DNA of 64,000 nucleotides, taken from contig WJYB01000009.1 in NCBI GenBank assembly GCA_009668015.1, positions 123,141-187,140 of the forward strand, written 5' to 3'. How positions within the stretch are numbered: position 1 is the first letter of the stretch; every line of letters begins with the position of its first letter. The translations under genes were made by a program, and so were the position numbers. Positions 16,136 to 24,332 of this stretch are shown one piece after another. Source of the stretch: Enterobacteriaceae bacterium RIT714 (lineage in GTDB: Bacteria; Pseudomonadota; Gammaproteobacteria; Enterobacterales; Enterobacteriaceae). The notes under the pieces were generated by a model. It saw only the letters and a program-made list of their open reading frames with translations, made no database searches and was not told the origin of the DNA.

Positions 16136-18568
16136 TCACTGGCCTTTCGCCTCATCCTCTACCGTGATTTTGTGCGGTTGTTCCAGCACCATGGTTTGAG
16201 TCTGGCTCAGACTAATGCCCGCAGCGCGAAGCATTTTGAGGATTTCATACAGCAAATCGCTGCGCGTTCCGCTGACCATACGCGGGCTATTCACATACCC
16301 GGTGACGCTCAGCACAATCCCGTTCGGGCCCAGCTCTTTAAAGCTGACCGACGGTGCAGGGGCCTCCAGAATAGATTCATGCAGGGTATAGGCTTCCAGA
16401 AGCAGATTACGCACCTGTTCCGGGTCGATATCCAGCGGGAACGTCAGCGCGATAGTCGCCACCCCCTGTGCATTCCCCATCGTCGCGTTACGCACATTCT
16501 GCGAAATTAACTGCGAGTTGGGCACGATCACCGTCGATTTATCGCTAAGCTGAATTTCCGTCGCGCGCACATTGATACGGCGAATATCGCCCTCAACGCC
16601 GCTAATACTCACCAAATCGCCGACTTTTACCGGGCGCTCGGTCAGCAGGATCAGGCCGGAGATAAAGTTTTTAACGATCTCCTGCAGGCCAAAACCGATC
16701 CCCACTGACAGGGCACTGACGATCCACGCCAGTCTGTTCCACTCAATACCCAGCATCGACAGGGTTAACATGATGAGGAGCACGTAGCCCACGTTGGTGA
16801 ACAGCGTCACCAACGAGGCGCGAAGGCCCCTGTCCATCATCGTTTTCGGCAGGAATTCATTATCCAGCCAGCGGCGTGAAGAACGTAAAACATACCAACC
16901 GATCACCAGGCACAGCACGGCATTAACCGCATGAGCCGGGATGATGTTCATGCTCTCCAGCCCTTTACCGCCCCAGATATCGGCGATTTTACCCACCAGT
17001 TCGAGCGGAGTCGTGGTGCCAAACGTGCCGTTGAGCAGCGCCACGGCCGCCATCAGCAGCAGGCTGGTTTTGCCGAGCGCAGAGAATAAAGTGGAGGCCA
17101 GAGATAAATGGCGTTCATTCACGCTCAGCGTGCTTTGCAAAATTTTGCCGCTTTGCGTGGTGGGTGAGAACACGGCTTCGCACAGATCCACCACAAAGTG
17201 GATAAGCAGATAAAGACAGCTGACGACCAGCCCAATCCACAGCAGCTCGAAGGTGACAAAACGCGCCAGCGGAATATAGCCAATCAGCAGGGCAAGCAGA
17301 ATCACGAACGCCGTCAGGCTGATAATTAAATGGATAAGGCCCGCCATTGTCGAGCGAGCCTCGGTTTGCTCGCCTTCAGCACGCATTTTACGGCGCATGC
17401 GATTGACGCGAACAGGCGCAATCAGGCAATTAATAGCCACCAGCAAAGCCGACAGTCCGTTACCGAAAAGCGTGACGGCAATGCTCGCCCCGACCAGTGA
17501 GTTTAGCTGCTCGATAATGCCAAAAATAAAAATGAACGCCGCAAGGAGAATCGGGAACGAAGCGAGCGTTTTCGCCAGCGGATCGGCTATGCCCGGTAAA
17601 CGCCAGGAAGGATGGCTATTCGACAGCAACGCAATACCCAGTCCGGCAATCACCGCCGAGAAATAGGTGAGCTCCACCAGCTGTTCAGCAAACTCCGTCA
17701 CCAGCTGGGTCGCATCCGGCAAACGCGTAAAGGTATAGCACAACAACTGCATACTGATACCCAGCGTCAACGTGGTGCTCAGCGTGGTGAAGCAGGCCAG
17801 GAAACTGCGGCGAAAACGCCCCTGAGGTAGCCAGCGCGGCAGTATCCAGTTCATTGGTTTATCCAGCGCTTTACGCCCAAACAGACCAATAACCAGCGCA
17901 AGCAGGAGATACAATCCGGAGCCGATGTACCAGTCCTCTTCCCATGCCTGATCCCAGGCCTTACCAATTTGCGCGCCGAAATTATCAAAACGCTGCGAAT
18001 CTTCTTCGCTCGGGGAGATCAGCGGTGACCAGAATTTCTCACCCAAAATACTGCCGGTATTCAGGGCTATCTGCGTCTTAAGCGCATCACGACGCAAGCC
18101 ATAGATTTGGGTCGACAGATTTTGAGCATTAACGGCAATGGCTTTGATCTGTTCGATCTGCGTAGTCAGCAAATTTTTGCTGTTATTGAGCTGCTTACGC
18201 TGATTTATCACCTGCGCCGTTTCAGTCACCGTGCCGGGAGCGGGAGCCGGGCCTAAAACGTCAAGCTGAGCCTGAATCTGCGTCAATTGGGGTGCGAGGA
18301 GCACCGCCAGTTTATTGGCATCCTCGGCGAGTTTGAGAGCATCGTCATTCAGCGCGGTGAATTTTTTGTCCGTTTTCACGGACGAAACCTGCTGCTTGAG
18401 CGCATCCAGGCGTTTTTGCAGCGCGGGCAAGGCCGTGCTGACGTTAACCTTTACGGGCTGTTCCGCAGCGGTTTGCGAGGGGCTGTCGTCCGCCTGAGAG
18501 AGAAAAGGCGTCATCATCAGACATGACAACAATGCCAGTAGCAGTGGCATTCTTAACATTTTTTGCAT
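16136..18568 (-). CDS. MscS-family mechanosensitive channel with N-terminal DUF3772 domain
   Basis: A large (810 residue) MscS-like inner-membrane protein. The order is: signal peptide (MQKMLRMPLLLALLSC, cleaved near SQADD), a long periplasmic helical/coiled region of about residues 40-190 that contains DUF3772, and about ten membrane helices. The MscS pore and beta domain follow, with VSALSVGIGFGLQEIVKNFISG and VKVGDLVSISGVEGDIRRINVRAT. It should open under membrane tension and release solutes. It is distinct from E. coli MscS, MscK, MscM, YbiO and YbdG in its N-terminal domain. The start is uncertain: ATG 18568 gives a complete signal peptide, but no clear ribosome site precedes it. Confidence 0.85.
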   Translation of the reverse strand: MQKMLRMPLLLALLSCLMMTPFLSQADDSPSQTAAEQPVKVNVSTALPALQKRLDALKQQVSSVKTDKKFTALNDDALKLAEDANKLAVLLAPQLTQIQAQLDVLGPAPAPGTVTETAQVINQRKQLNNSKNLLTTQIEQIKAIAVNAQNLSTQIYGLRRDALKTQIALNTGSILGEKFWSPLISPSEEDSQRFDNFGAQIGKAWDQAWEEDWYIGSGLYLLLALVIGLFGRKALDKPMNWILPRWLPQGRFRRSFLACFTTLSTTLTLGISMQLLCYTFTRLPDATQLVTEFAEQLVELTYFSAVIAGLGIALLSNSHPSWRLPGIADPLAKTLASFPILLAAFIFIFGIIEQLNSLVGASIAVTLFGNGLSALLVAINCLIAPVRVNRMRRKMRAEGEQTEARSTMAGLIHLIISLTAFVILLALLIGYIPLARFVTFELLWIGLVVSCLYLLIHFVVDLCEAVFSPTTQSGKILQSTLSVNERHLSLASTLFSALGKTSLLLMAAVALLNGTFGTTTPLELVGKIADIWGGKGLESMNIIPAHAVNAVLCLVIGWYVLRSSRRWLDNEFLPKTMMDRGLRASLVTLFTNVGYVLLIMLTLSMLGIEWNRLAWIVSALSVGIGFGLQEIVKNFISGLILLTERPVKVGDLVSISGVEGDIRRINVRATEIQLSDKSTVIVPNSQLISQNVRNATMGNAQGVATIALTFPLDIDPEQVRNLLLEAYTLHESILEAPAPSVSFKELGPNGIVLSVTGYVNSPRMVSGTRSDLLYEILKMLRAAGISLSQTQTMVLEQPHKITVEDEAKGQ

Positions 18569-18714
18569 AGTAAGGTGATATCCGGGAATTCGAAAATTGA
18601 CGATGCACAACAGATCGCTAAGGATACCTGTTAATCGCAGGAAGAATAGCGGGATTATCCCTATAAAGCAGGGCAACAGCCCGATATGCCTCCGGGCTGT
18701 TTTCTCGAATTAGC

Positions 18715-19905
18715 TTACTCTGTCAGCGCCTGCGCGCAAGCCCAGGCGCTCGCCCAGGCCCACTGGAAATTATACCCGCCCAGCCAGCCGGTGACGTCCA
18801 TCACTTCGCCAATAAAATAGAGCCCAGGCACGTTGCGCGCCTCCATGGTACGGGACGAAAGTTCGTCGGTATCCACGCCGCCCAGCGTCACTTCCGCCGT
18901 GCGATAACCTTCGGTGCCGTTCGGCTGTACGCGCCAGTTTGTCAGCGTCTCAACCAACGCCTGCTGATCGCGCACGTTGAGCTGTTTCAGCGTCACATCC
19001 GGGATTTGCCCGAGCAATTGCAAACACTCAATCAGGCGCTTCGGCAGCTGCATCGCCAGCGTGTTTTTCAGGCTTTGATTCGGATGTGCCACGCGCTGTT
19101 CATCCAGGAAACTCGCCAGATCGCAATCGGGTAGCAGATTGACGGTCACAAACTCGCCTGGCTGCCAGTAGCTGGAGATTTGTAATACCGCCGGACCAGA
19201 CAGGCCGCGATGGGTAAAAAGTAGGTTTTCGCGGAAAACGGTGCCGTCTTCCGCGGTAATGGTAGACGCCACCGAGACGCCGGAAAGCGTCTGAAGTTGC
19301 TCCAGCAGCGGTTTGTGCAGAGTGAATGGCACCAGTCCTGCGCGGGTTGGCAGTACCTTGAGGCCAAACTGTTCGGCAATCTTATAGCCAAAAGGCGTCG
19401 CGCCCAGCCCTGGCATCGACAGGCCACCGCTGGCAATCACCAGTTTGTCTGCGCTCACCGTGTCACCGTTCAGTTCAAGCGTATAGCCGCTCTCATCACG
19501 GGCAACATTCAGCACTTCGGTGCGCAGACGCATTATCACGCCGCCCTTTTCGCACTCCGCCACCAGCATATCGACAATCTGCTGCGCGGACTCATCGCAA
19601 AAGAGCTGGCCCAGCGTTTTTTCGTGCCAGGCAATTCCGTGTTTATTCACCAGATCGAGAAAATCCCACTGGGTATAACGCGCCAGGGCAGATTTGCAAA
19701 AATGCCGGTTTTGGCTCAAATAGGCCGCGGGTTCGACATACATGTTAGTAAAGTTGCAGCGACCCCCGCCAGACATCAGGATCTTGCGTCCAGGCTTCTT
19801 GCCATTATCCAGCAACAGCACGCGACGACCCGCCTGTCCGGCCATTGCCGCACAGAACATTCCCGCCGCACCGGCGCCAATAATTACGGCATCAAACCTT
19901 TCCAC
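18715..19905 (-). CDS. yhiN: YhiN, FAD-dependent oxidoreductase of the HI0933 family
   Basis: A 396-residue flavoprotein of the HI0933/YhiN family. The N-terminal dinucleotide-binding motif IIGAGAAGMFCA is followed by the family hallmarks SGGGRCNFTN and, near the end, FIGEVMDVTGWLGGYNFQWA. The reaction is unknown, although the fold resembles flavin reductases and succinate dehydrogenase flavoproteins. Translation begins at GTG 19905, placed eight bases after agagga; an overlapping ATG is out of frame. It is divergent from pitA across 231 bases that show no recognised regulatory sites. Confidence 0.92.
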   Translation of the reverse strand: MERFDAVIIGAGAAGMFCAAMAGQAGRRVLLLDNGKKPGRKILMSGGGRCNFTNMYVEPAAYLSQNRHFCKSALARYTQWDFLDLVNKHGIAWHEKTLGQLFCDESAQQIVDMLVAECEKGGVIMRLRTEVLNVARDESGYTLELNGDTVSADKLVIASGGLSMPGLGATPFGYKIAEQFGLKVLPTRAGLVPFTLHKPLLEQLQTLSGVSVASTITAEDGTVFRENLLFTHRGLSGPAVLQISSYWQPGEFVTVNLLPDCDLASFLDEQRVAHPNQSLKNTLAMQLPKRLIECLQLLGQIPDVTLKQLNVRDQQALVETLTNWRVQPNGTEGYRTAEVTLGGVDTDELSSRTMEARNVPGLYFIGEVMDVTGWLGGYNFQWAWASAWACAQALTE

Positions 19906-20136
19906 GTCATAAATCCTCTTGTTTAACCGGCGCGAATTGTAAAGTTTCCTATGTGGTCACACCAGCGTAAAAATCCCATATAGCTGTCATTTATTTGAAA
20001 TATAAAATATATTTCTTTACCAGACGCCGACAAAGCAGAGGTTATATCAAAAAAAAGCTATATTTCACTTTGCCCGTTGCGCATTTGTCCTGGATAATGC
20101 GCCGCGTTCATGTCCTCCAAAATGGCGTAACGTCCT

Positions 20137-21636
20137 ATGCTACATTTGTTTGCTGGTCTGGATTTACATACCGGGCTTTTACTATTGCTTGCTCTGGCAT
20201 TTGTACTGTTTTACGAAGCTATCAATGGCTTCCACGACACTGCGAACGCAGTAGCAACGGTTATCTACACTCGCGCAATGCGATCGCAAGTTGCGGTTGT
20301 TATGGCGGCGGTATTTAACTTCTTTGGTGTTCTCCTCGGCGGTCTAAGCGTAGCCTACGCCATCGTGCATATGCTACCGACGGATCTCCTTCTGAACGTC
20401 AGTTCAGGCCATGGCCTCGCTATGGTGTTTTCAATGCTGCTCGCCGCGATTATCTGGAACCTCGGTACCTGGTATTTCGGTCTGCCTGCATCCAGTTCTC
20501 ATACACTGATCGGCGCGATTATTGGCATCGGGTTAACTAACGCCCTGATGACCGGTACGTCTGTGGTTGATGCGCTGAACATTCCAAAAGTTATCGGGAT
20601 TTTCGGTTCCTTAATTATCTCTCCTATTGTGGGTCTGGTCGTTGCGGGTGGATTGATTTTCATCCTGCGCCGTTACTGGAGCGGAACCAAAAAACGCGCC
20701 CGTATTCACCTGACGCCAGCAGAGCGTGAAAAGAAAGACGGCAAGAAAAAGCCGCCATTCTGGACCCGTATTGCGCTGATCATTTCCGCTATCGGCGTCG
20801 CCTTCTCTCACGGCGCGAACGACGGTCAGAAAGGTATTGGCCTGGTCATGCTGGTATTGATTGGTGTGGCGCCGGCTGGCTTCGTGGTCAATATGAATGC
20901 ATCTGGCTACGAAATTACCCGTACCCGCGATGCCGTCAATAACGTGGAAGTTTACTTCCAGCAGCACCCTGAGCTTCTGAAGAAAGCGACGGGCGTTGAC
21001 CAGTTGATTCCGTCTCCGGAAGCTGGCGCGGCCACTGCGCCCGGCGAGTTCCACTGCCACCCGGCAAATGCGATTAACGCGCTGGAACGCGCTAAAGGCA
21101 TGCTGGGCGATATCGAAAGCTACGAGAAACTCAGTGTCGAACAGCGCGGTCAGCTGCGTCGTATCATGCTTTGCATCTCTGATGTGACCGATAAAGTCGC
21201 GAAGCTGCCAGAAGTGAGTTCTGACGACCAGCGTCTGCTGAAGAAACTGAAGGGCGATATGCTCAATACCATTGAGTACGCTCCAATCTGGATCATCATG
21301 GCCGTTGCACTGGCGTTAGGTATCGGTACGATGATTGGCTGGCGCCGCGTGGCGACAACCATCGGTGAGAAGATCGGTAAGAAAGGCATGACGTATGCGC
21401 AAGGTATGTCCGCGCAGATGACAGCTGCCGTCTCTATCGGTCTGGCGAGCTACACCGGGATGCCGGTGTCCACCACTCACGTACTCTCCTCGTCGGTAGC
21501 GGGTACCATGATTGTTGATGGCGGCGGTCTGCAGCGTAAAACCGTCACCAACATTCTCATGGCCTGGGTCTTTACGCTCCCGGCGTCGATTCTGCTTTCA
21601 GGTGGTCTGTACTGGATTTCACTGAAGCTGATTTAA
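20137..21636 (+). CDS. pitA: PitA, low-affinity inorganic phosphate (metal-phosphate) transporter
   Basis: PitA imports metal-phosphate complexes with protons and also brings in zinc and other divalent metals. The 499-residue protein matches E. coli PitA along its length. The duplicated PiT signature is visible as [17 protein letters not shown] (about residue 30) and [14 protein letters not shown] (about residue 227). A long hydrophilic loop lies between the halves, and the [12 protein letters not shown] repeat is near the C-terminus. A strong terminator follows. Gene order yhiN-pitA-uspB is as in E. coli except for the small gene at 21828. Confidence 0.97.
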   Translation: MLHLFAGLDLHTGLLLLLALAFVLFYEAINGFHDTANAVATVIYTRAMRSQVAVVMAAVFNFFGVLLGGLSVAYAIVHMLPTDLLLNVSSGHGLAMVFSMLLAAIIWNLGTWYFGLPASSSHTLIGAIIGIGLTNALMTGTSVVDALNIPKVIGIFGSLIISPIVGLVVAGGLIFILRRYWSGTKKRARIHLTPAEREKKDGKKKPPFWTRIALIISAIGVAFSHGANDGQKGIGLVMLVLIGVAPAGFVVNMNASGYEITRTRDAVNNVEVYFQQHPELLKKATGVDQLIPSPEAGAATAPGEFHCHPANAINALERAKGMLGDIESYEKLSVEQRGQLRRIMLCISDVTDKVAKLPEVSSDDQRLLKKLKGDMLNTIEYAPIWIIMAVALALGIGTMIGWRRVATTIGEKIGKKGMTYAQGMSAQMTAAVSIGLASYTGMPVSTTHVLSSSVAGTMIVDGGGLQRKTVTNILMAWVFTLPASILLSGGLYWISLKLI

Positions 21637-21652
21637 TTAGCGTGCAGAAATG

Positions 21653-21688
21653 AAAAAGCGGGTCAGGAAACTGACCCGCTTTTTTTTA
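21653..21688 (+). terminator. Rho-independent terminator of pitA
   Basis: aaaaagcgggtcag (21653-21666) pairs perfectly with ctgacccgcttttt (21671-21684) around a gaaa tetraloop, followed by more T residues. It begins 16 bases after the pitA stop codon. Confidence 0.95.
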
Positions 21689-21827
21689 TGCTCTTGCCTT
21701 AAATACTCTCCACAACACACCTAAAGCATAAGGATAATCTGAGCTTTTTTTGTACAGAATCTGGAGTTGTGAACAGCCTATTCTCCTGAGTGAAAGCGTA
21801 AACCACTTAAGGATGAGATGAGGAATA

Positions 21828-22223
21828 ATGGTTATTAAATGGATACACCGACTCGTAACGCTTTTACTGCTTGTTCTTGTAACAGCACTTTTGTGGCTCA
21901 ATTATCCGCCTGATACTCGCGAAAGCGATGAGCTCCAGAGAACCTATAAGCTCTCTGATAACGTCTGGCTTTATATGACCGTAAACAGCAGTGGCGGCGC
22001 AACGGTGTCAACACGATACCGTTATTATCTGTCTAAAGAGATCCCTGGCAAAGAGAGGGAGATTATCAAGCAATTAAATACGATGACGCCTTTTCTTGAA
22101 GGTACGGGCAGCATTACTGATGCCCAAGTTGAAAAAGACGGAGGGGTCAACATTGCCTATAGCGGGCAAGTATTCTCACTGCGCGACACTGTTTCTGATC
22201 TCCGGTTTACGGTGAACCCCTGA
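21828..22223 (+). CDS. Small single-pass membrane protein of unknown function
   Basis: I do not recognise this 131-residue protein. It has one N-terminal hydrophobic helix (about residues 8-25) and then a soluble domain of about 100 residues, likely periplasmic if the helix is an uncleaved signal anchor. The domain holds alternating beta-like stretches (NVWLYMTVNSSGGATVSTRYRYYL and QVFSLRDTVSDLRFTVNP). The start at 21828 has a good ribosome site (tgagga). The DNA is visibly more A/T rich than pitA or uspA. A hairpin (22226-22257) follows the stop. E. coli K-12 has no gene here, so it is an insertion in this lineage or a loss in E. coli. Confidence 0.72.
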   Translation: MVIKWIHRLVTLLLLVLVTALLWLNYPPDTRESDELQRTYKLSDNVWLYMTVNSSGGATVSTRYRYYLSKEIPGKEREIIKQLNTMTPFLEGTGSITDAQVEKDGGVNIAYSGQVFSLRDTVSDLRFTVNP

Positions 22224-22225
22224 TG

Positions 22226-22257
22226 GCAGGATGGCGGGTATTATCCCCGCCTCCTGC
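22226..22257. terminator. Bidirectional hairpin between the small gene and uspB
   Basis: Stem ggcggg/cccgcc with an outer gcagg/cctgc stem (22226-22257) fills the 39-base gap between two convergent stop codons. There is no T run in either direction, so its strength as a terminator is uncertain. Confidence 0.45.
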
Positions 22258-22262
22258 TCACC

Positions 22263-22598
22263 TCAGTGCCAAATCATTAAAGCGACCATACTCACGACCA
22301 CCAGCCCGCACAGGGCACTGGTTAACAGGAACTGACGACGAAGGCGCTCGCAACGACGAATAAACTCGTCGTCATGATGATCGCGATAGCGCTGGGCGTA
22401 GATATACCACACCAGACGCATCTGTTTGCTGGGCTGTCCATGCGAGGTGAAGAAACCACCACCATCCACATACTGATAAAGCAACGGATCGCAACCACGA
22501 AGTACCACTAATAGCGCGCGTAACGATGAGAAGTAGCGCGCCATATTCACTATGCAAACCACACATAACGCCCAAAACAATGCGACGGTGCTAATCAT
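22263..22598 (-). CDS. uspB: UspB, universal stress protein B
   Basis: UspB is a 111-residue inner-membrane protein with two helices, one at each end (about residues 3-20 and 90-110). It is induced in stationary phase by RpoS in E. coli and is needed for ethanol tolerance. The sequence is essentially that of E. coli UspB ([19 protein letters not shown] in the middle). The start at 22598 follows ggagg directly; an in-frame codon eight residues upstream would lack that site. It is divergent from uspA across 282 bases. Confidence 0.96.
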   Translation of the reverse strand: MISTVALFWALCVVCIVNMARYFSSLRALLVVLRGCDPLLYQYVDGGGFFTSHGQPSKQMRLVWYIYAQRYRDHHDDEFIRRCERLRRQFLLTSALCGLVVVSMVALMIWH

Positions 22599-22880
22599 AC
22601 TTCCTCCCCGGCGTCCGCCCACGAAGCAAGGCTTCTGGACAACCGCACCCCAATGCCCTGACAGACAGTTCAGTGAAAGAATGACGAAAGTCGATCGGGT
22701 TCACGTTTTCATATCCGAACGGCTCATTAAATAGTGTAGGAGATCCCTTAATTTTTTTGCCACAAGGTTAATCGTTATCAACACCAAAGCTTGATAAATT
22801 TGTTGAACTGAGCCGTAATGAAGACAGAAAGACGACGGCTTAACCGATAGTCATCGATAACTTAAGGAAGGAGTAACACT

Positions 22881-23318
22881 ATGGCTTACAAACATATTCT
22901 CATCGCGGTAGACCTCTCCCCGGAGAGCAAAGTGCTGGTTGATAAAGCGGTATCCATGGCACGCCCATACAACGCGAAAGTTTCTCTGATTCACGTGGAT
23001 GTGAATTACTCCGATCTCTATACCGGTCTTATCGACGTCAATCTTGGCGATATGCAGAAGCGTATCTCCGAAGAGACTCACCACGCGCTGTCTGAGCTTT
23101 CTACAAATGCAGGCTACCCGATCACCGAAACCTTAAGCGGCAGCGGCGATTTGGGTCAGGTGCTGGTTGATGCGATCAAGAAATACGACATGGACCTGGT
23201 CGTTTGCGGCCATCACCAGGATTTCTGGAGCAAACTGATGTCCTCAGCGCGTCAGCTGATCAACACCGTTCACGTTGATATGTTGATTGTGCCGCTGCGT
23301 GATGAAGAAGACGAGTAA
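22881..23318 (+). CDS. uspA: UspA, universal stress protein A
   Basis: UspA is a cytoplasmic stress protein that accumulates on growth arrest and helps cells survive starvation and oxidative or DNA damage. The 145-residue chain starts with the typical [17 protein letters not shown] strand and ends with the [15 protein letters not shown] tail. The glycine-rich ATP-binding motif of MJ0577-type Usps is replaced by [18 protein letters not shown], as in E. coli UspA, which does not bind ATP. A good ribosome site (aaggaagga) precedes ATG 22881. E. coli has dtpB next; here a repeat array follows. Confidence 0.97.
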   Translation: MAYKHILIAVDLSPESKVLVDKAVSMARPYNAKVSLIHVDVNYSDLYTGLIDVNLGDMQKRISEETHHALSELSTNAGYPITETLSGSGDLGQVLVDAIKKYDMDLVVCGHHQDFWSKLMSSARQLINTVHVDMLIVPLRDEEDE

Positions 23319-23329
23319 GCGGTAAATTT

Positions 23330-23561
23330 CCCCTCACCCCGGCCCTCTCCCCAAGGGGCGAGGGGGAAAAAGAAGGCTCCGTGCAATCCCCTCTCCCCAA
23401 AGGGGCCAGGGGAAAAAGAAGGCGCCGTACAATCCCCTCTCCCCTATGGGGCCAGGGGGAAAAGAAGGCTCCGTGCAATCCTCTCTACCCTATGGGGCCA
23501 GGGGGAACGCAGGCTCCGTGCAATCCCCTCTCCCCTATGGGGAGAGGGTTAGGGTGAGGGG
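23330..23561. repeat. Tandem array of four 45-46 bp units inside a palindromic element
   Basis: Four head-to-tail units (23343-23387, 23388-23433, 23434-23479, 23480-23524) share the layout cccctctcccc, a short loop, ggggccaggggg, an A-rich tract and ggctccgtgcaat. A fifth, partial unit follows (23525-23561). The array is bounded by 23-base imperfect inverted arms, 23330-23352 (starts cccctcacccc) and 23539-23561 (ends gggtgagggg). The whole thing looks like one palindromic repeat whose centre has been amplified. It fills the 254-base space between convergent uspA and rsmJ, where E. coli carries dtpB. There are no unique spacers, so it is not a CRISPR. Confidence 0.9.
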
Positions 23562-23572
23562 ACCAGACCGCA

Positions 23573-24325
23573 CTATTCCGGCGTCCCGGAATAAATATCA
23601 AACCGATGCCCTTTCGTAACCACCGCATTGGTCGTGGCGACGTCCGCCAGCGGCGGTGCATAGTCCGGGCGCTTCACCACTACCCGTTTTGTCGCCAGCT
23701 TTCGCGCCGGTTCAAGTAATCCGTCAGCGTCTAAATCCGGTCCAACCAGCGACTGAAACACCCGCATCTCCTTCTTCACCAGCGCACTCTTTTGCTTGTG
23801 CGGGAACATCGGATCGAGATAGACCACCTGCGGGCGGGGTGTGATATCCGTCAGCGCAGTCAGACTTGACGCGTGGATCAGCGTTAAACGCGCCTGCAAC
23901 CACGGTCCGATGTCCGGATCGGCATAGCCGCGTCTCAGGCCATCGTCAAGGAGCGCGGCCACCACTGGGTTACGCTCCAGCATCCGCACGCGGCAACCTA
24001 CTGACGCCAGCACAAACGCATCGCGCCCCAGCCCAGCCGTGGCATCCACCACATCCGGCAGATAACTGCCCTTCACGCCGACCGCCTTCGCGACAGCTTC
24101 ACCGCGGCCACCGCCAAATTTACGCCGATGGGCCATCGCGCCACCGACAAAATCGACATAGATACCGCCAAGCTTTGGCTCATCACGCTTGCGCAGCTCA
24201 AGATGCGTTGTCGTCATCACCAGCGCCATCGGGTTATCGGCATCGTGTTCCAGCGCCCAACGGGCCGCAAGAACAGATAAGGCGCCGTCTCCGGCGCCTG
24301 ATTCATCTACTAAACAGATTTTCAC
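23573..24325 (-). CDS. rsmJ: RsmJ, 16S rRNA (guanine1516-N2)-methyltransferase
   Basis: RsmJ methylates N2 of G1516 in 16S rRNA using S-adenosylmethionine. The 250-residue protein has the SAM motif [19 protein letters not shown] (about residues 100-118), the adjacent [14 protein letters not shown], and the catalytic-loop motif [10 protein letters not shown]. The start is set at GTG 24325 (then [16 protein letters not shown]), which gives exactly the E. coli length and N-terminus; upstream in-frame ATGs would add residues foreign to the family. It lies seven bases after the prlC stop, so it is probably translated from the same mRNA. Confidence 0.95.
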   Translation of the reverse strand: MKICLVDESGAGDGALSVLAARWALEHDADNPMALVMTTTHLELRKRDEPKLGGIYVDFVGGAMAHRRKFGGGRGEAVAKAVGVKGSYLPDVVDATAGLGRDAFVLASVGCRVRMLERNPVVAALLDDGLRRGYADPDIGPWLQARLTLIHASSLTALTDITPRPQVVYLDPMFPHKQKSALVKKEMRVFQSLVGPDLDADGLLEPARKLATKRVVVKRPDYAPPLADVATTNAVVTKGHRFDIYSGTPE

Positions 24326-24332
24326 GTACGCT

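Noticed and set aside
14983..18568. Tellurite-resistance (ter) operon
   Set aside because: Only a TerC-family protein is present; no terA, B, D, E, F or Z partners lie nearby, so an operon call would be wrong.
23330..23561. Possible CRISPR array
   Set aside because: Units are contiguous with no unique spacers, the repeat is a GC palindrome, and no cas genes are near.
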